This document shows, one piece after another, positions 14,044-23,706 of a DNA stretch of 42,112 nt (position 1 is its first letter; the number at the start of each line of letters is the position of its first letter). The position numbers and the translations under genes were made by a program. Under the pieces are notes generated by a model. The model had not been told where the DNA came from and searched no databases. It saw only the letters and a program-made list of their open reading frames with translations. Origin of the DNA: Ligilactobacillus aviarius (lineage in GTDB: Bacteria; Bacillota; Bacilli; Lactobacillales; Lactobacillaceae); contig NZ_LWUD01000013.1 in the NCBI RefSeq assembly GCF_001654615.1, positions 1 to 42,112 on the forward strand. Direction: 5' to 3'.

Positions 14044-15789
14044 TTAGTGACGACGCTTTAATTCTGCGAAGCCAAGACCCATAGCAGCAGCCAAAGCACC
14101 CATACCTGCTACAGCTGCAACATTGCTTGATGTTTCACCTGTTTGTGGCATTGTGTTCTTTGATGATTCTGACTTAGCTGATGTTGTCTTAGCAGCTTCG
14201 CTTTCACTGTATGTGTATGTGATTGGTGCATTGAAGTTTGCTGATGACTTCTTAGCAGCCTTTTCTTCGCCGCCGACAAACTTAACAGCTTTCTTAGCTT
14301 CAGCCTTCTTAGCAACTGGAGCAGCCTTCTTTTCTGATGAAGCAGCTTTTGGCATATTAGGAACATCTTTCTTAACATTACCATTATTATCAAAGATAGT
14401 CATTCCAGGTCCTAATGTATCTTTGTTTGTGTTTGTTGAAGGCTTTGCTTCATTGCCTTTGTTTGTGTTTGTTGAAGGTGTTACTTCAGCAGGACCGTTT
14501 TGAACATCGTTAGGGTTGTCAGCTGGTTGTGCTGAGTGGTGCTCATTGTTTGTGCTGTTGTTTGAAGGTGTTACTTCAGCTGGGCCGTTTTGGATATCAT
14601 TAGGATTATCAGCTGGTTGTGCTGAATGGTGCTTTTGTGGCAATGCAGCAACCATGTCGCTGGCTGTCTTAAGAGCATCATTTGCATTTGTAACAGCTTG
14701 TTGTGCCTTTGTTAAAGCACTCTTGGCGTTGTTCATTGCAACTTCGTCCCAGTGTTCGTTTGCTTCAGCTGTGTTCAAAGCATTTGCTGTGTCTTTGTAT
14801 TCTTTCTTTGCCTTGTCGAATGCTACTTGTGCCCAGTGAGCATTTGCATTTGCTGTGTTCAAAGCATTTGCTGTGTTCTTGTATTCATCTTTTGCTTTGT
14901 TGAATGCTGTTTGTGCAGCATCAGCAGCCTTCTTAGCAGCTTGTTCTTTGTCTTGAGCATTGAGCAATGCTGTTTGAGCGTTGTCAAATGCCTTTTGTGC
15001 AGCCTTCTTGCCCTTAGCTGTTGTAGCATCGCTTAATTCTTCGCTGGCATTTGTCAAAGCATCGTTAGCATCTGAAACAGCTTTTTGTGCTTCAGCTAAT
15101 GTAGCCTTCTTAGCGTTAAGTGCGTTAGCTGTTGTCATGTAGTCTTTCTTTGCTTTGTTGAATGCTGTTTGTGCTTCTTGAGCAGCAGCTTTCTTTGAGT
15201 TCAAATCATTAGCTGTGTTCTTGTAGTCATTCTTTGCTTTGTTGAATGCACTTTGAGCATTAGCTGTTGTCTTCTTGTCTGCATTGTACTTGCTTGATGC
15301 AGTGTTGTATGACTTTTGTGCAGCTTGTTCTTTGTTTTGAGCATTGATCAAGTCGCTTTGTGCTTGACTGAATGCTGCATTTGCTGTATCAGCAGCTTTT
15401 TGGCTTTCAGTTTCTGATGAAGCTGATGAATCTTTTGATGAAACTACAGCACTTGATTGTGTGCTTGAAGCCTTTGATGAAGCTGTTGAACTAGCTTTAG
15501 CTGATGATGTTGAACTAGCCTTTGCTGAACTGTTGTTTGCTGATGACTTCAATGCAACTGTGTTTGATGACTTAGCTGCTGAAGTTGTTGCAACTGAAGC
15601 AACGTGGCTTTCTGAATTGTTTGATACATGGTTTGCAGCAACTGTGTCAGCATTTGCTGATAAACTACCAGCTGATAATGCTAAGGCACCAACACCTGCT
15701 GTAACCATTAATGATGAGACCCACTTACTACCCTTTTTGTAAGTCTTTACACGAGAAACTTCAGACATTTTTTCCATCTTACGTTTCAT
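14044..15789 (-). CDS. Repeat-rich LPXTG-type surface protein with KxYKxGKxW signal (581 aa)
   Basis: Predicted cell-wall-anchored protein. Residues 15-23 (KTYKKGSKW) form a KxYKxGKxW secretion signal, with a hydrophobic core and an ANA cleavage site near 45-47. Residues 50-130 are Ser/Ala-rich. Residues 135-385 are Ala/Lys-rich helical repeats: 28-residue units of the type AQxAFNKAKxxYxxTANxLN recur at 178-205, 206-233, 292-319 and 320-347, which is four heptads each and suggests a coiled-coil stalk. A 30-residue repeat containing HSAQPADNPND and GPAEVTPS occurs twice (387-439). The C-terminus has MPQTG at 547-551, a hydrophobic helix and a KRRH tail, so it should be a sortase substrate. AAGGAG precedes the ATG by 9 nt. 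No enzymatic domain is visible; a structural, adhesive or biofilm role is inferred. Confidence 0.93.
   Translation of the reverse strand: MKRKMEKMSEVSRVKTYKKGSKWVSSLMVTAGVGALALSAGSLSANADTVAANHVSNNSESHVASVATTSAAKSSNTVALKSSANNSSAKASSTSSAKASSTASSKASSTQSSAVVSSKDSSASSETESQKAADTANAAFSQAQSDLINAQNKEQAAQKSYNTASSKYNADKKTTANAQSAFNKAKNDYKNTANDLNSKKAAAQEAQTAFNKAKKDYMTTANALNAKKATLAEAQKAVSDANDALTNASEELSDATTAKGKKAAQKAFDNAQTALLNAQDKEQAAKKAADAAQTAFNKAKDEYKNTANALNTANANAHWAQVAFDKAKKEYKDTANALNTAEANEHWDEVAMNNAKSALTKAQQAVTNANDALKTASDMVAALPQKHHSAQPADNPNDIQNGPAEVTPSNNSTNNEHHSAQPADNPNDVQNGPAEVTPSTNTNKGNEAKPSTNTNKDTLGPGMTIFDNNGNVKKDVPNMPKAASSEKKAAPVAKKAEAKKAVKFVGGEEKAAKKSSANFNAPITYTYSESEAAKTTSAKSESSKNTMPQTGETSSNVAAVAGMGALAAAMGLGFAELKRRH
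14473..14628 (-). repeat. Tandem 30-residue repeat in the surface protein
   Basis: Two copies of a unit encoding HSAQPADNPND(I/V)QNGPAEVTPS at residues 388-409 and 418-439. They differ by one residue over the core, so the duplication is recent or is kept uniform. Confidence 0.85.
14749..14916 (-). repeat. 28-residue coiled-coil repeats, second pair
   Basis: Residues 292-319 and 320-347 are adjacent 28-residue units (AQTAFNKAKDEYKNTANALN and AQVAFDKAKKEYKDTANALN, each followed by an N/A/E stretch ending in HW). Confidence 0.85.
15091..15258 (-). repeat. 28-residue coiled-coil repeats, first pair
   Basis: Residues 178-205 and 206-233 are adjacent 28-residue units (AQSAFNKAKNDYKNTANDLN and AQTAFNKAKKDYMTTANALN, each followed by a KKA stretch). 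They are homologous to the pair at 14749-14916. Confidence 0.85.
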
Positions 15790-15821
15790 TTAACTCAACT
15801 CCTTAAAATAAATCCTCATAG

Positions 15822-15850
15822 AGGTTTAACAAGTAGAACTGTTAAAACCT
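15822..15850 (-). other. 5' UTR hairpin of the surface protein mRNA
   Basis: AGGTTTAACA (15822-15831) pairs with TGTTAAAACCT (15840-15850) with one bulge. It lies between the predicted promoter and the ribosome binding site, near the 5' end of the mRNA, where such hairpins can protect transcripts. The role is inferred. Confidence 0.5.
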
Positions 15851-15880
15851 TTATGTAAAATAGTTTTGCTTAACGTCATC

Positions 15881-15909
15881 AATATAAGCCAAAATTCACA
15901 GAATCGCAA
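15881..15909 (-). promoter_or_regulatory. Sigma-A-type promoter of the surface protein gene
   Basis: On the minus strand, -35 TTGCGA (15904-15909) and -10 TATATT (15881-15886) are 17 bp apart, predicting a leader of about 85 nt. The rest of the 378-bp gap (15790-16167) is AT-rich and shows no ORF. No convincing terminator for the phospho-beta-glucosidase gene was found there, only a weak hairpin near 16097-16120. Confidence 0.7.
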
Positions 15910-16167
15910 CCCCCCCGAAAATCTTAACAATTTTTATTTATTATCCGAACTCTTTCGAATATTACATCATTGTTACAAGTAACCACTTTCAGAAGTTTTT
16001 CATTATTTTGAAAAAACTAGTCCGTGCAAATTACTGGTTATGCCAATAAATTCACGCTTTTTTCTTCTTGTCATCAAAGTTACAATGATTGTTTCCATAA
16101 CATTTCATTTATATTATGTTTCGGGACGTCATTAATAATCTTTAACAATTTCTCAAAATTATCTTGA

Positions 16168-17622
<1,455 letters not shown>

Positions 17623-17658
17623 TTATGATTACATGGTTACCTTATCATAAATTTATCC

Positions 17659-17687
17659 ATTTTAAAATAGCGCTTACATTTACGCAA
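17659..17687 (-). promoter_or_regulatory. Promoter of the phospho-beta-glucosidase gene with overlapping cre-like site
   Basis: On the minus strand, -35 TTGCGT (17682-17687) and -10 TAAAAT (17659-17664) are 17 bp apart. TGTAAGCGCTATTT (17665-17678) in the spacer matches 12 of 14 positions of the cre consensus TGWAANCGNTNWCA, so CcpA binding would block the promoter. Confidence 0.65.
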
Positions 17688-17720
17688 AAAAATAAATCGC
17701 AGCTCATCCTGCGATTTATT
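17684..17720 (-). terminator. Intrinsic terminator of the 2-keto-acid decarboxylase gene
   Basis: A perfect 12-bp stem, AATAAATCGCAG (17691-17702) with CTGCGATTTATT (17709-17720), is followed on the minus strand by a T run. Confidence 0.9.
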
Positions 17721-17732
17721 CTTCCTATTATT

Positions 17733-19412
17733 TTATTCTTCACCATAGAAATGCGATTTATCGATCAAACTCATTGACTTTCCGATCTTCTTAACCAATT
17801 CAGGCGCATCCAACGCCTTGGTCTTTAAGATCACAAAGTGGGCCTTACTGCGGTCATCAGCGATTTTATCCATAATTGCAAGCATCTCCTGCTTATTAGT
17901 TGCAACGCTGACATCCATCGTATCTTCGGTAATTCCCATTGCAGCCGGAATCTTAGTATAATCCCAAACCGCAATATCATTATACTTTGCATGAGCTCCG
18001 TGAATGACCCGTTCGATCGTGTAACCATCATTGTCAACCAGGAAGATGATTGGCTTCAAGTGATGCCGTTGAATCAAGCTTAATTCTTGAATCGTCATTT
18101 GAGCTGAACCATCACCGATCGACAAGATGTGCCGCCCTTCAGGATCAGCAATTTGACTTCCTAAAACTGCTGGCAAAGTATAACCAATTGAACCCCATAA
18201 TGGTTGGGCTTCAAAGTCAACGCCCTTCTTCAAATTCATAAACGAAAGACCATATTGTGAAGTTCCCGTCTCGGTATAAATCGTGTCATCCGGTTTCATA
18301 AAGTTCTTAAAGGCATACATGTATTGGGATAAGTTTAATTCCTGATCATCATTGTCTTCATATTTTACATCTGGCGTCACGTTATTCAATCCGGTACTTT
18401 CAAAGTCAAATTGATAATCAAAGTTTTCAAGATTCTTGATCAAGTTATTGATATTAACGCCCCGGCTCTTTTCACCAAAGAAATCAGTATTATCGCAATT
18501 CAAAACAACCGTTTCTTTTTGAGTGAAGCATTGGGTAAAGCTTCCGGTATTAACGTCGATCAGCTTGCTTCCAAAGACGATTACCAAATCGCTTTGATCA
18601 ACATAGTTTAAAACCCGCTTGTCGCCGTAGTTCGGGTAGTATGTTCCAATAAAGTATGGATTCTCTTCATTAATTGAAGACTTTCCTAACAGCATTGTTG
18701 CAACCGGAATGTGCGTTTGGTTGATCAAGTTTTCAAATTCCGCCTTTGCCCGGAACGTCATAATTTCGTTCCCCGCCAAAATAACTGGCCGCTTTGCCTT
18801 TTTCAATTCATCAACTAACCGTTGAGCAACCCGCTTGTTATGATCCGTATTTTGAACGGTTAAATTCAGCGGTGCACTCGGAGCGTCGATCATACTGTGA
18901 GCAACATCCAATGGAAGGGAAATGTAGACTGGCCGCCGTTTGATGATCGCCGTTGTCAATGCCCGGTCAATTTCAGCGCCCGCATTTTCAAATCCTAAAA
19001 GGGCTTGGGTTTCTGTAAATTGCTTATATGCCCGGTATGAACGTTTAAAGTTTCCGGTTGCATCGGTATGGTGCATTAATTTCTTATTTTCTTGAACCTT
19101 CGTTGTTGGTGCCCCGGTAATGGCGATCACTGGAATATGTTCAGCATAACTGCCGGCAATTCCATTGATTGCACTTAATTCACCAACATCAAACGTTGTG
19201 ATCAAAGCGCCGACACCCTTCTTCCGGGCATAACCGTCAGCCGCATAGGCCGCATTTAATTCATTACAATCTCCGATCCAGTTAACTGATGAACTCTTTT
19301 CAACATCATCTAAAAATGATAAGTTGTAATCCCCTGGAACCCCAAAGATATCATCTACTCCGATTTCATGAAGCCGTTCGATCAAATAATCGATAACCGT
19401 AACTTTTTTCAT
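17733..19412 (-). CDS. Thiamine-diphosphate-dependent 2-keto-acid decarboxylase (559 aa)
   Basis: Member of the pyruvate/indolepyruvate/branched-chain keto-acid decarboxylase family. It should convert a 2-keto acid to an aldehyde and CO2 in the cytosol. Key residues are present: D28 (GVPGDYN), E51 (CNELNAAYAADG), the His pair H114-H115 (KLMHHTDATG), the ThDP/Mg motif from GDGS at 433-436 to NDG at 461-463, and E467 (GYTIE). The region PLWGSIGYTLPA and the overall length closely resemble lactococcal KivD/KdcA (about 548), so a branched-chain or broad keto-acid substrate is plausible. Pyruvate or indolepyruvate cannot be excluded. It is monocistronic, with AGGAGG before the ATG and its own terminator. 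Confidence 0.9.
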   Translation of the reverse strand: MKKVTVIDYLIERLHEIGVDDIFGVPGDYNLSFLDDVEKSSSVNWIGDCNELNAAYAADGYARKKGVGALITTFDVGELSAINGIAGSYAEHIPVIAITGAPTTKVQENKKLMHHTDATGNFKRSYRAYKQFTETQALLGFENAGAEIDRALTTAIIKRRPVYISLPLDVAHSMIDAPSAPLNLTVQNTDHNKRVAQRLVDELKKAKRPVILAGNEIMTFRAKAEFENLINQTHIPVATMLLGKSSINEENPYFIGTYYPNYGDKRVLNYVDQSDLVIVFGSKLIDVNTGSFTQCFTQKETVVLNCDNTDFFGEKSRGVNINNLIKNLENFDYQFDFESTGLNNVTPDVKYEDNDDQELNLSQYMYAFKNFMKPDDTIYTETGTSQYGLSFMNLKKGVDFEAQPLWGSIGYTLPAVLGSQIADPEGRHILSIGDGSAQMTIQELSLIQRHHLKPIIFLVDNDGYTIERVIHGAHAKYNDIAVWDYTKIPAAMGITEDTMDVSVATNKQEMLAIMDKIADDRSKAHFVILKTKALDAPELVKKIGKSMSLIDKSHFYGEE

Positions 19413-19547
19413 GACAGATTCCTCCTATTTCAAATTATCAGTTACTACTGACCTCTCTTATATACCAATAATTATATTCTATATTTTGCACAATTGATTT
19501 CTTTACGCCTTTATGATAGCGTCTTCATCTATTGGAAATTTTAATTA

Positions 19548-19581
19548 AAAAGGTTTGACACAATTTGTTGTCAAACCTTTT
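19548..19581 (-). terminator. Intrinsic terminator of the pst-phoU operon
   Basis: A perfect 13-bp stem, AAAAGGTTTGACA (19548-19560) with TGTCAAACCTTTT (19569-19581), lies directly after the phoU stop codon and is followed by a T-rich run on the minus strand. Confidence 0.9.
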
Positions 19582-19583
19582 CC

Positions 19584-20339
19584 TTATTGATCTTCGCGTT
19601 TCATCCGCGCCTTTTTCCGTTCATGGCGAATCAGCGCTTCTTGCTCTTCAACTTTTAAATACTCATCGCGATTGAGTTTTCCTGGATTTAATTCCTGAAT
19701 CTTCCCTGTCGCATCGTAAACGACCCATTCGCAAAGGTTGACGATGTGATCCCCGATCCGTTCTAAGATCCGTGCAACCATCAAGTAACTCATCGCTGCC
19801 ACTGCAGTATTCGTTTCACGTTTCATGATTTCAACGATCATTTGGTAAATATGATAGTATTGTTGGTCGATTTCCGGATCCATCGCCGCAATCTTCCGGG
19901 CTTCAGCTTCATTGTCCCGAATTGATGCATCCAGTGACTGTTCCAACATGTTGCGAATATCCGCCGTTAAGTTTGAAATCAACTCTTCGATTTCCGGGAT
20001 CCGGTTATTGCCTTTTAACCGAATCGTTTCCCGGGCAATAATAATTGCGTGGTCACCGATTCGTTCCAAATCAGAACTTGCCTTTAAAATGCTGATAATC
20101 TTCCGGAATTCATGTGCAACGGGTTGTTGAAGGGCAATCAGATTCAATGCCCGTTCTTCGAGTGAAATTTCATTATTATTAATGGTTTCATCGCGGACGA
20201 TGATTTTCTCAGCAAGCTGCTGATCATGTTCAATAAATGATTTAGTTGCCTGATAAATCTGTTCACTGATGTCAATTCCCATCTCGTTGAAACGCCCATT
20301 CAGTTTTTTCATTTCATCGTTAAAAATTTCCTTTACCAT
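19584..20339 (-). CDS. phoU: Phosphate transport regulatory protein PhoU (251 aa)
   Basis: Two repeated three-helix PhoU domains (about residues 15-105 and 118-210). Each carries the metal-binding E/DxxxD signature, seen as DLERIGDHA and RILERIGDHI. PhoU links Pst transporter activity to the Pho regulator and to phosphate toxicity control. In this family it signals through the transporter and, where one exists, a sensor kinase; no kinase gene lies in the window. Length is slightly above the usual 215-240 because of a charged C-terminal tail. It is the last gene of the pst operon, 11 nt after the preceding pstB. Confidence 0.96.
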   Translation of the reverse strand: MVKEIFNDEMKKLNGRFNEMGIDISEQIYQATKSFIEHDQQLAEKIIVRDETINNNEISLEERALNLIALQQPVAHEFRKIISILKASSDLERIGDHAIIIARETIRLKGNNRIPEIEELISNLTADIRNMLEQSLDASIRDNEAEARKIAAMDPEIDQQYYHIYQMIVEIMKRETNTAVAAMSYLMVARILERIGDHIVNLCEWVVYDATGKIQELNPGKLNRDEYLKVEEQEALIRHERKKARMKREDQ

Positions 20340-20350
20340 CCTGATCCTCC

Positions 20351-21106
20351 TTAACCAAAGCGGCCATTTAAATAATCATCCGTCAATTTTTCTTTCGGTG
20401 TTAGGAACAATTCCTTGGTTTTGCCGGGCTCGATCAAATCACCGTTTAAAAAGAAAGCTGTGTTATCTGAAATTCGCGAAGCCTGCTGCATGTTATGCGT
20501 CACAATAATGATCGTATAGTCTTTTTTTAATTCAACCAATGTATCTTCAATTTTAGCATTTGAAACCGGATCAAGCGCGCTTGTTGGTTCATCCATCAAG
20601 ATAACTTTCGGCTGCACGGCTAGAACCCGGGCAATGCAGATTCGCTGTTGCTGCCCACCTGAAAATGCCAACGCATCCTTTTTCAAATTATCCTTAACTT
20701 CATCCCAAACCGCGGCTTTTCGTAAACTTTCTTCAACGATTTGATCAATTACCTGTTTATCCTTAATTCCCTTTAATTTTAATCCAAAAGCAATGTTATC
20801 ATAAACCGATAACGGAAAGGGATTCGGTTGCTGAAAGACCATTCCAACTTCTTTGCGGAGTTTAACAACATCCATTCGCGGGCTATAAATATCTTCCCCT
20901 TGAAGCTTAAAGCTCCCGGTAATCGTAACATTCTCAATCAAGTCATTCATTCGATTCAAGCATCGTAAAAAAGTTGACTTGCCGCATCCCGAAGGACCAA
21001 TTAAAGCCGTGATCTGATTTTCATCAAATCCAATGTCAAAGCCATGCAAGGCTTCCTTTTTCCCATAATATAAATGAACATTTTCCGCCGTCATGATCTG
21101 CGTCAT
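20351..21106 (-). CDS. pstB: Phosphate ABC transporter ATP-binding protein PstB (copy 2, 251 aa)
   Basis: ABC ATPase of the high-affinity phosphate importer. Walker A is GPSGCGKST (residues 37-45), the signature is FSGGQQQRI, Walker B is [13 protein letters not shown], and the H-loop is VTHNMQQA, typical of PstB. The start is the ATG at 21106, with AGGAGG 9 nt upstream; the longer reading has no such site. It follows a second pstB with a 13-nt gap. Tandem pstB pairs are common in Lactobacillales and may form a heterodimer or give redundancy. Confidence 0.96.
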   Translation of the reverse strand: MTQIMTAENVHLYYGKKEALHGFDIGFDENQITALIGPSGCGKSTFLRCLNRMNDLIENVTITGSFKLQGEDIYSPRMDVVKLRKEVGMVFQQPNPFPLSVYDNIAFGLKLKGIKDKQVIDQIVEESLRKAAVWDEVKDNLKKDALAFSGGQQQRICIARVLAVQPKVILMDEPTSALDPVSNAKIEDTLVELKKDYTIIIVTHNMQQASRISDNTAFFLNGDLIEPGKTKELFLTPKEKLTDDYLNGRFG

Positions 21107-21119
21107 TGAAATGCACCTC

Positions 21120-21908
21120 CTAGCCAAAGTTCCCCGAAACGTAATCTTCGGTCATTTGCACGTGCGGCGCAGTGAAAATCTGCGATGTCTCGTCAAATTC
21201 AACGATCTGCCCCAGATTAAAGAAAGCCGTATAGTCACTGCTACGGGAAGCCTGCTGCATATTATGCGTCACAATAATGATTGTGTACTTCTGCTTTAAT
21301 TCCTGCAATGTATCTTCCACTTTCCGCGTTGAAACCGGGTCAAGTCCGCTCGTTGGTTCATCAAGTAATAAAATATCGGGTTCCATTGCAATTGCCCGGG
21401 CAATACATAATCGTTGCTGCTGTCCGCCTGAAAGCTGTTTGCCGTTTTTATCAAGCGAATCCTTGACTTCATCCCATAATGCAACCGCCTGAAGGCTTTC
21501 TTCGACTTTTTGATCCAAAACGGATTGATTTTTAACCCCATGATACTTCAGCGCATACGTAATGTTTTCCCGAATCGACTTATAAAACGGATTCGGGTGT
21601 TGGAATACCATTCCGATATGCTTTCGCAACTCATAAATGTTGATTTGGTCGTTATTAATGTCCAATCCGTGATACAAAATTTGCCCTTCAACCCGGGCGA
21701 TCCCATCATTCATTCGATTCAATGAACGTAAAAAAGTTGACTTACCGCATCCTGAAGGACCAATCAAGGCCGTGATCTGGTGTTGAGGAAACTCAATCGT
21801 TCCTTCGGCAAAGGCCTTTTTATCGCCGTAATAAACTGCCAGATCTTGCGTTCTCAATGCAACCGGCGTTTCAATTTTTTTAATGTATTTTTCTGTAATT
21901 TCCATCAT
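21120..21908 (-). CDS. pstB: Phosphate ABC transporter ATP-binding protein PstB (copy 1, 262 aa)
   Basis: ABC ATPase paralogous to the next gene, with Walker [10 protein letters not shown] (50-58), signature LSGGQQQRL, Walker [14 protein letters not shown] and H-loop [13 protein letters not shown]. It has an N-terminal extension of about 20 residues relative to the other copy. Its ATG overlaps the pstA stop (TAATG), so translation is coupled. The two copies differ widely outside the motifs, which indicates an old duplication rather than a recent one. Confidence 0.96.
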   Translation of the reverse strand: MMEITEKYIKKIETPVALRTQDLAVYYGDKKAFAEGTIEFPQHQITALIGPSGCGKSTFLRSLNRMNDGIARVEGQILYHGLDINNDQINIYELRKHIGMVFQHPNPFYKSIRENITYALKYHGVKNQSVLDQKVEESLQAVALWDEVKDSLDKNGKQLSGGQQQRLCIARAIAMEPDILLLDEPTSGLDPVSTRKVEDTLQELKQKYTIIIVTHNMQQASRSSDYTAFFNLGQIVEFDETSQIFTAPHVQMTEDYVSGNFG

Positions 21909-22804
21909 TACCGTTCCTTATCTGTTGCCGTTAATTTCCGATAAACCACGTTTCCTAACCACCGCGCGCCAAAATTGAAAATCAAAATCACAATGATCAA
22001 GACGGCTGCTGAGCCGCTTGAAACTTGATGGGCATCGGGTAAAATCGATTCTGTATTGACCTTCCAAATATGAACCGCCAACGTTTCTGCTGGGCGGAAA
22101 ATATTCAAGGGACTGGTTGGCGAGAATGGGTTCCAATTAGCGTAATTAATAACTGAATTACTTTGTCCAGCCGTAAAGATCAATGCGGCAGCTTCCCCAA
22201 AGATCCGGCCGGCACTTAAAATCACGCCGGTTAAGATTTTGGGCAATGCACACGGAAAAACAATTCCCATAATCGTTTTCCATTTTGAAATTCCAAGAGC
22301 AACTCCCGCCTGCCGCTGATCAAGGGGAACTGCCCGAAAGGCGTCTTCAATACTACGGGTCAATAACGGCAAGTTGAAAAAGGTGAGGGTAATTGCCCCG
22401 GAAATAATTGAAAATCCAATTTGGAACTTAATTACAAATAATAAATAGCCAAATAATCCCACAACGATCGATGGCAATGAGCTTAAAAGTTCGATGATCG
22501 TTCGTAAAAGACTCGTAAACCAGTTATCCTTCGCATATTCGGCAAGGTAGATCCCAACGCCCAACGCAATTGGAAATGAAATCAGCGTTGTTAAAATCAA
22601 AATGTATACCGAGTTAAAAATTTGATCCCGGATCCCGCCGCCAGCTTCAAATGACTGACTTACGCTCGTTAGAAAATGCCACGACATTCCTGGTAACCCA
22701 GTGATCAAAATATATCCGATCAGGAACAGCAAAAGAATTACTAGTAATCCAACTGATCCATAAATAACATGTTTCGCAATGCGACTTGTTTTTTTCGGAT
22801 TCAT
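21908..22804 (-). CDS. pstA: Phosphate ABC transporter permease PstA (298 aa)
   Basis: Inner-membrane permease with about six membrane helices. A binding-protein-dependent transport signature is visible around GVALGISKWKTIMGIVFPCALPKILTG, the EAA-type loop that contacts PstB. Length and the GAAALIFTAG-like segment near residue 215 match PstA. It shares one base with pstB (TAATG) and overlaps the pstC stop, so it is coupled at both ends. Confidence 0.95.
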   Translation of the reverse strand: MNPKKTSRIAKHVIYGSVGLLVILLLFLIGYILITGLPGMSWHFLTSVSQSFEAGGGIRDQIFNSVYILILTTLISFPIALGVGIYLAEYAKDNWFTSLLRTIIELLSSLPSIVVGLFGYLLFVIKFQIGFSIISGAITLTFFNLPLLTRSIEDAFRAVPLDQRQAGVALGISKWKTIMGIVFPCALPKILTGVILSAGRIFGEAAALIFTAGQSNSVINYANWNPFSPTSPLNIFRPAETLAVHIWKVNTESILPDAHQVSSGSAAVLIIVILIFNFGARWLGNVVYRKLTATDKER

Positions 22805-23706
22805 TACTTAATTGCTCCTTTCCGGGTAATTACCCTGATCAACAAGTTGAAGACCAGTGACATCAATAATAGAACCAATGCCAGTGACCATAATGCATTA
22901 TTTGAGACCGTTCCTAAAACCGTGTTTCCCATTTGACTGGTCAACTGACTAGTGAGCGTTGCGGTTGGGGTTCCAAGTCCTTTCGGCATTAAAACGGCGT
23001 TTCCAATTACCATTTGCACCGCAAGGGCTTCCCCGAAGGCTCGGGTCATTCCAAAGATGATCGCCGTTAAAATTCCTGGAAGAGCAGCCCGTAAAACAAT
23101 TTTATAAATTGACTGCCACTTAGTTGCTCCCAATGCTAAGGCTGCTTGCCGATAACTGACTGGAATTGCCTTTAAACTGTCAGCCGTTAGTGAAATCACG
23201 GTCGGTAAAATCATTACGAATAACACCAACGTCCCGGCTAAAATTCCAAATCCCGTGCCGCCAATTAGTTTACGCACTAACGGCACAACGACCATTAATC
23301 CGATATAGCCGTACACAACGGATGGAATTCCGACAAGCAGTTCGATTACCGCCCGTAACGCTTTGGTTTCTTTCCGCGGCGCATATTCAGTCATAAAAAT
23401 GGCAACCCCGATTGCGAACGGGGTTGCAAGGATCGCTGCTAAAATCGTGACTAAAAACGAAGTCACGATCATTGGCAAAGCGCCTACCTGGTGATGCCCC
23501 GGATTCCACTGTTTGCCCGTTAAAAACTGAGTTAAACTTAGATGATCTTGCGTAAAGGTGGCCGTTCCCCGATTGACAATGAAGTATAAAATTGAAACGA
23601 TCAAAACAATGATCAGGCTCAAGCAAGCGTAACATAAAATTTTCCCTCGCCAATCTTCAGTTGTCTGCTTTGATTTGCTGAGTAATTTTTGTTTAATGTC
23701 ATCCAT
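22804..23706 (-). CDS. pstC: Phosphate ABC transporter permease PstC (300 aa)
   Basis: Inner-membrane permease with about six helices. The EAA-type loop is seen in ALALGATKWQSIYKIVLRAA. The segment VPLVRKLIGGTGFGILAG and the TRAFGEALAVQMVIGN stretch are typical of PstC. It pairs with PstA to form the channel. The gene begins directly after the pstS stop, with no gap, and ends overlapping the pstA start. Confidence 0.95.
   Translation of the reverse strand: MDDIKQKLLSKSKQTTEDWRGKILCYACLSLIIVLIVSILYFIVNRGTATFTQDHLSLTQFLTGKQWNPGHHQVGALPMIVTSFLVTILAAILATPFAIGVAIFMTEYAPRKETKALRAVIELLVGIPSVVYGYIGLMVVVPLVRKLIGGTGFGILAGTLVLFVMILPTVISLTADSLKAIPVSYRQAALALGATKWQSIYKIVLRAALPGILTAIIFGMTRAFGEALAVQMVIGNAVLMPKGLGTPTATLTSQLTSQMGNTVLGTVSNNALWSLALVLLLMSLVFNLLIRVITRKGAIK

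Noticed and set aside
14123-15742. Long plus-strand frames opposite the surface protein gene
   Set aside because: They arise from the repetitive Ala/Lys/Ser codons of the minus-strand gene and have no start signals of their own.
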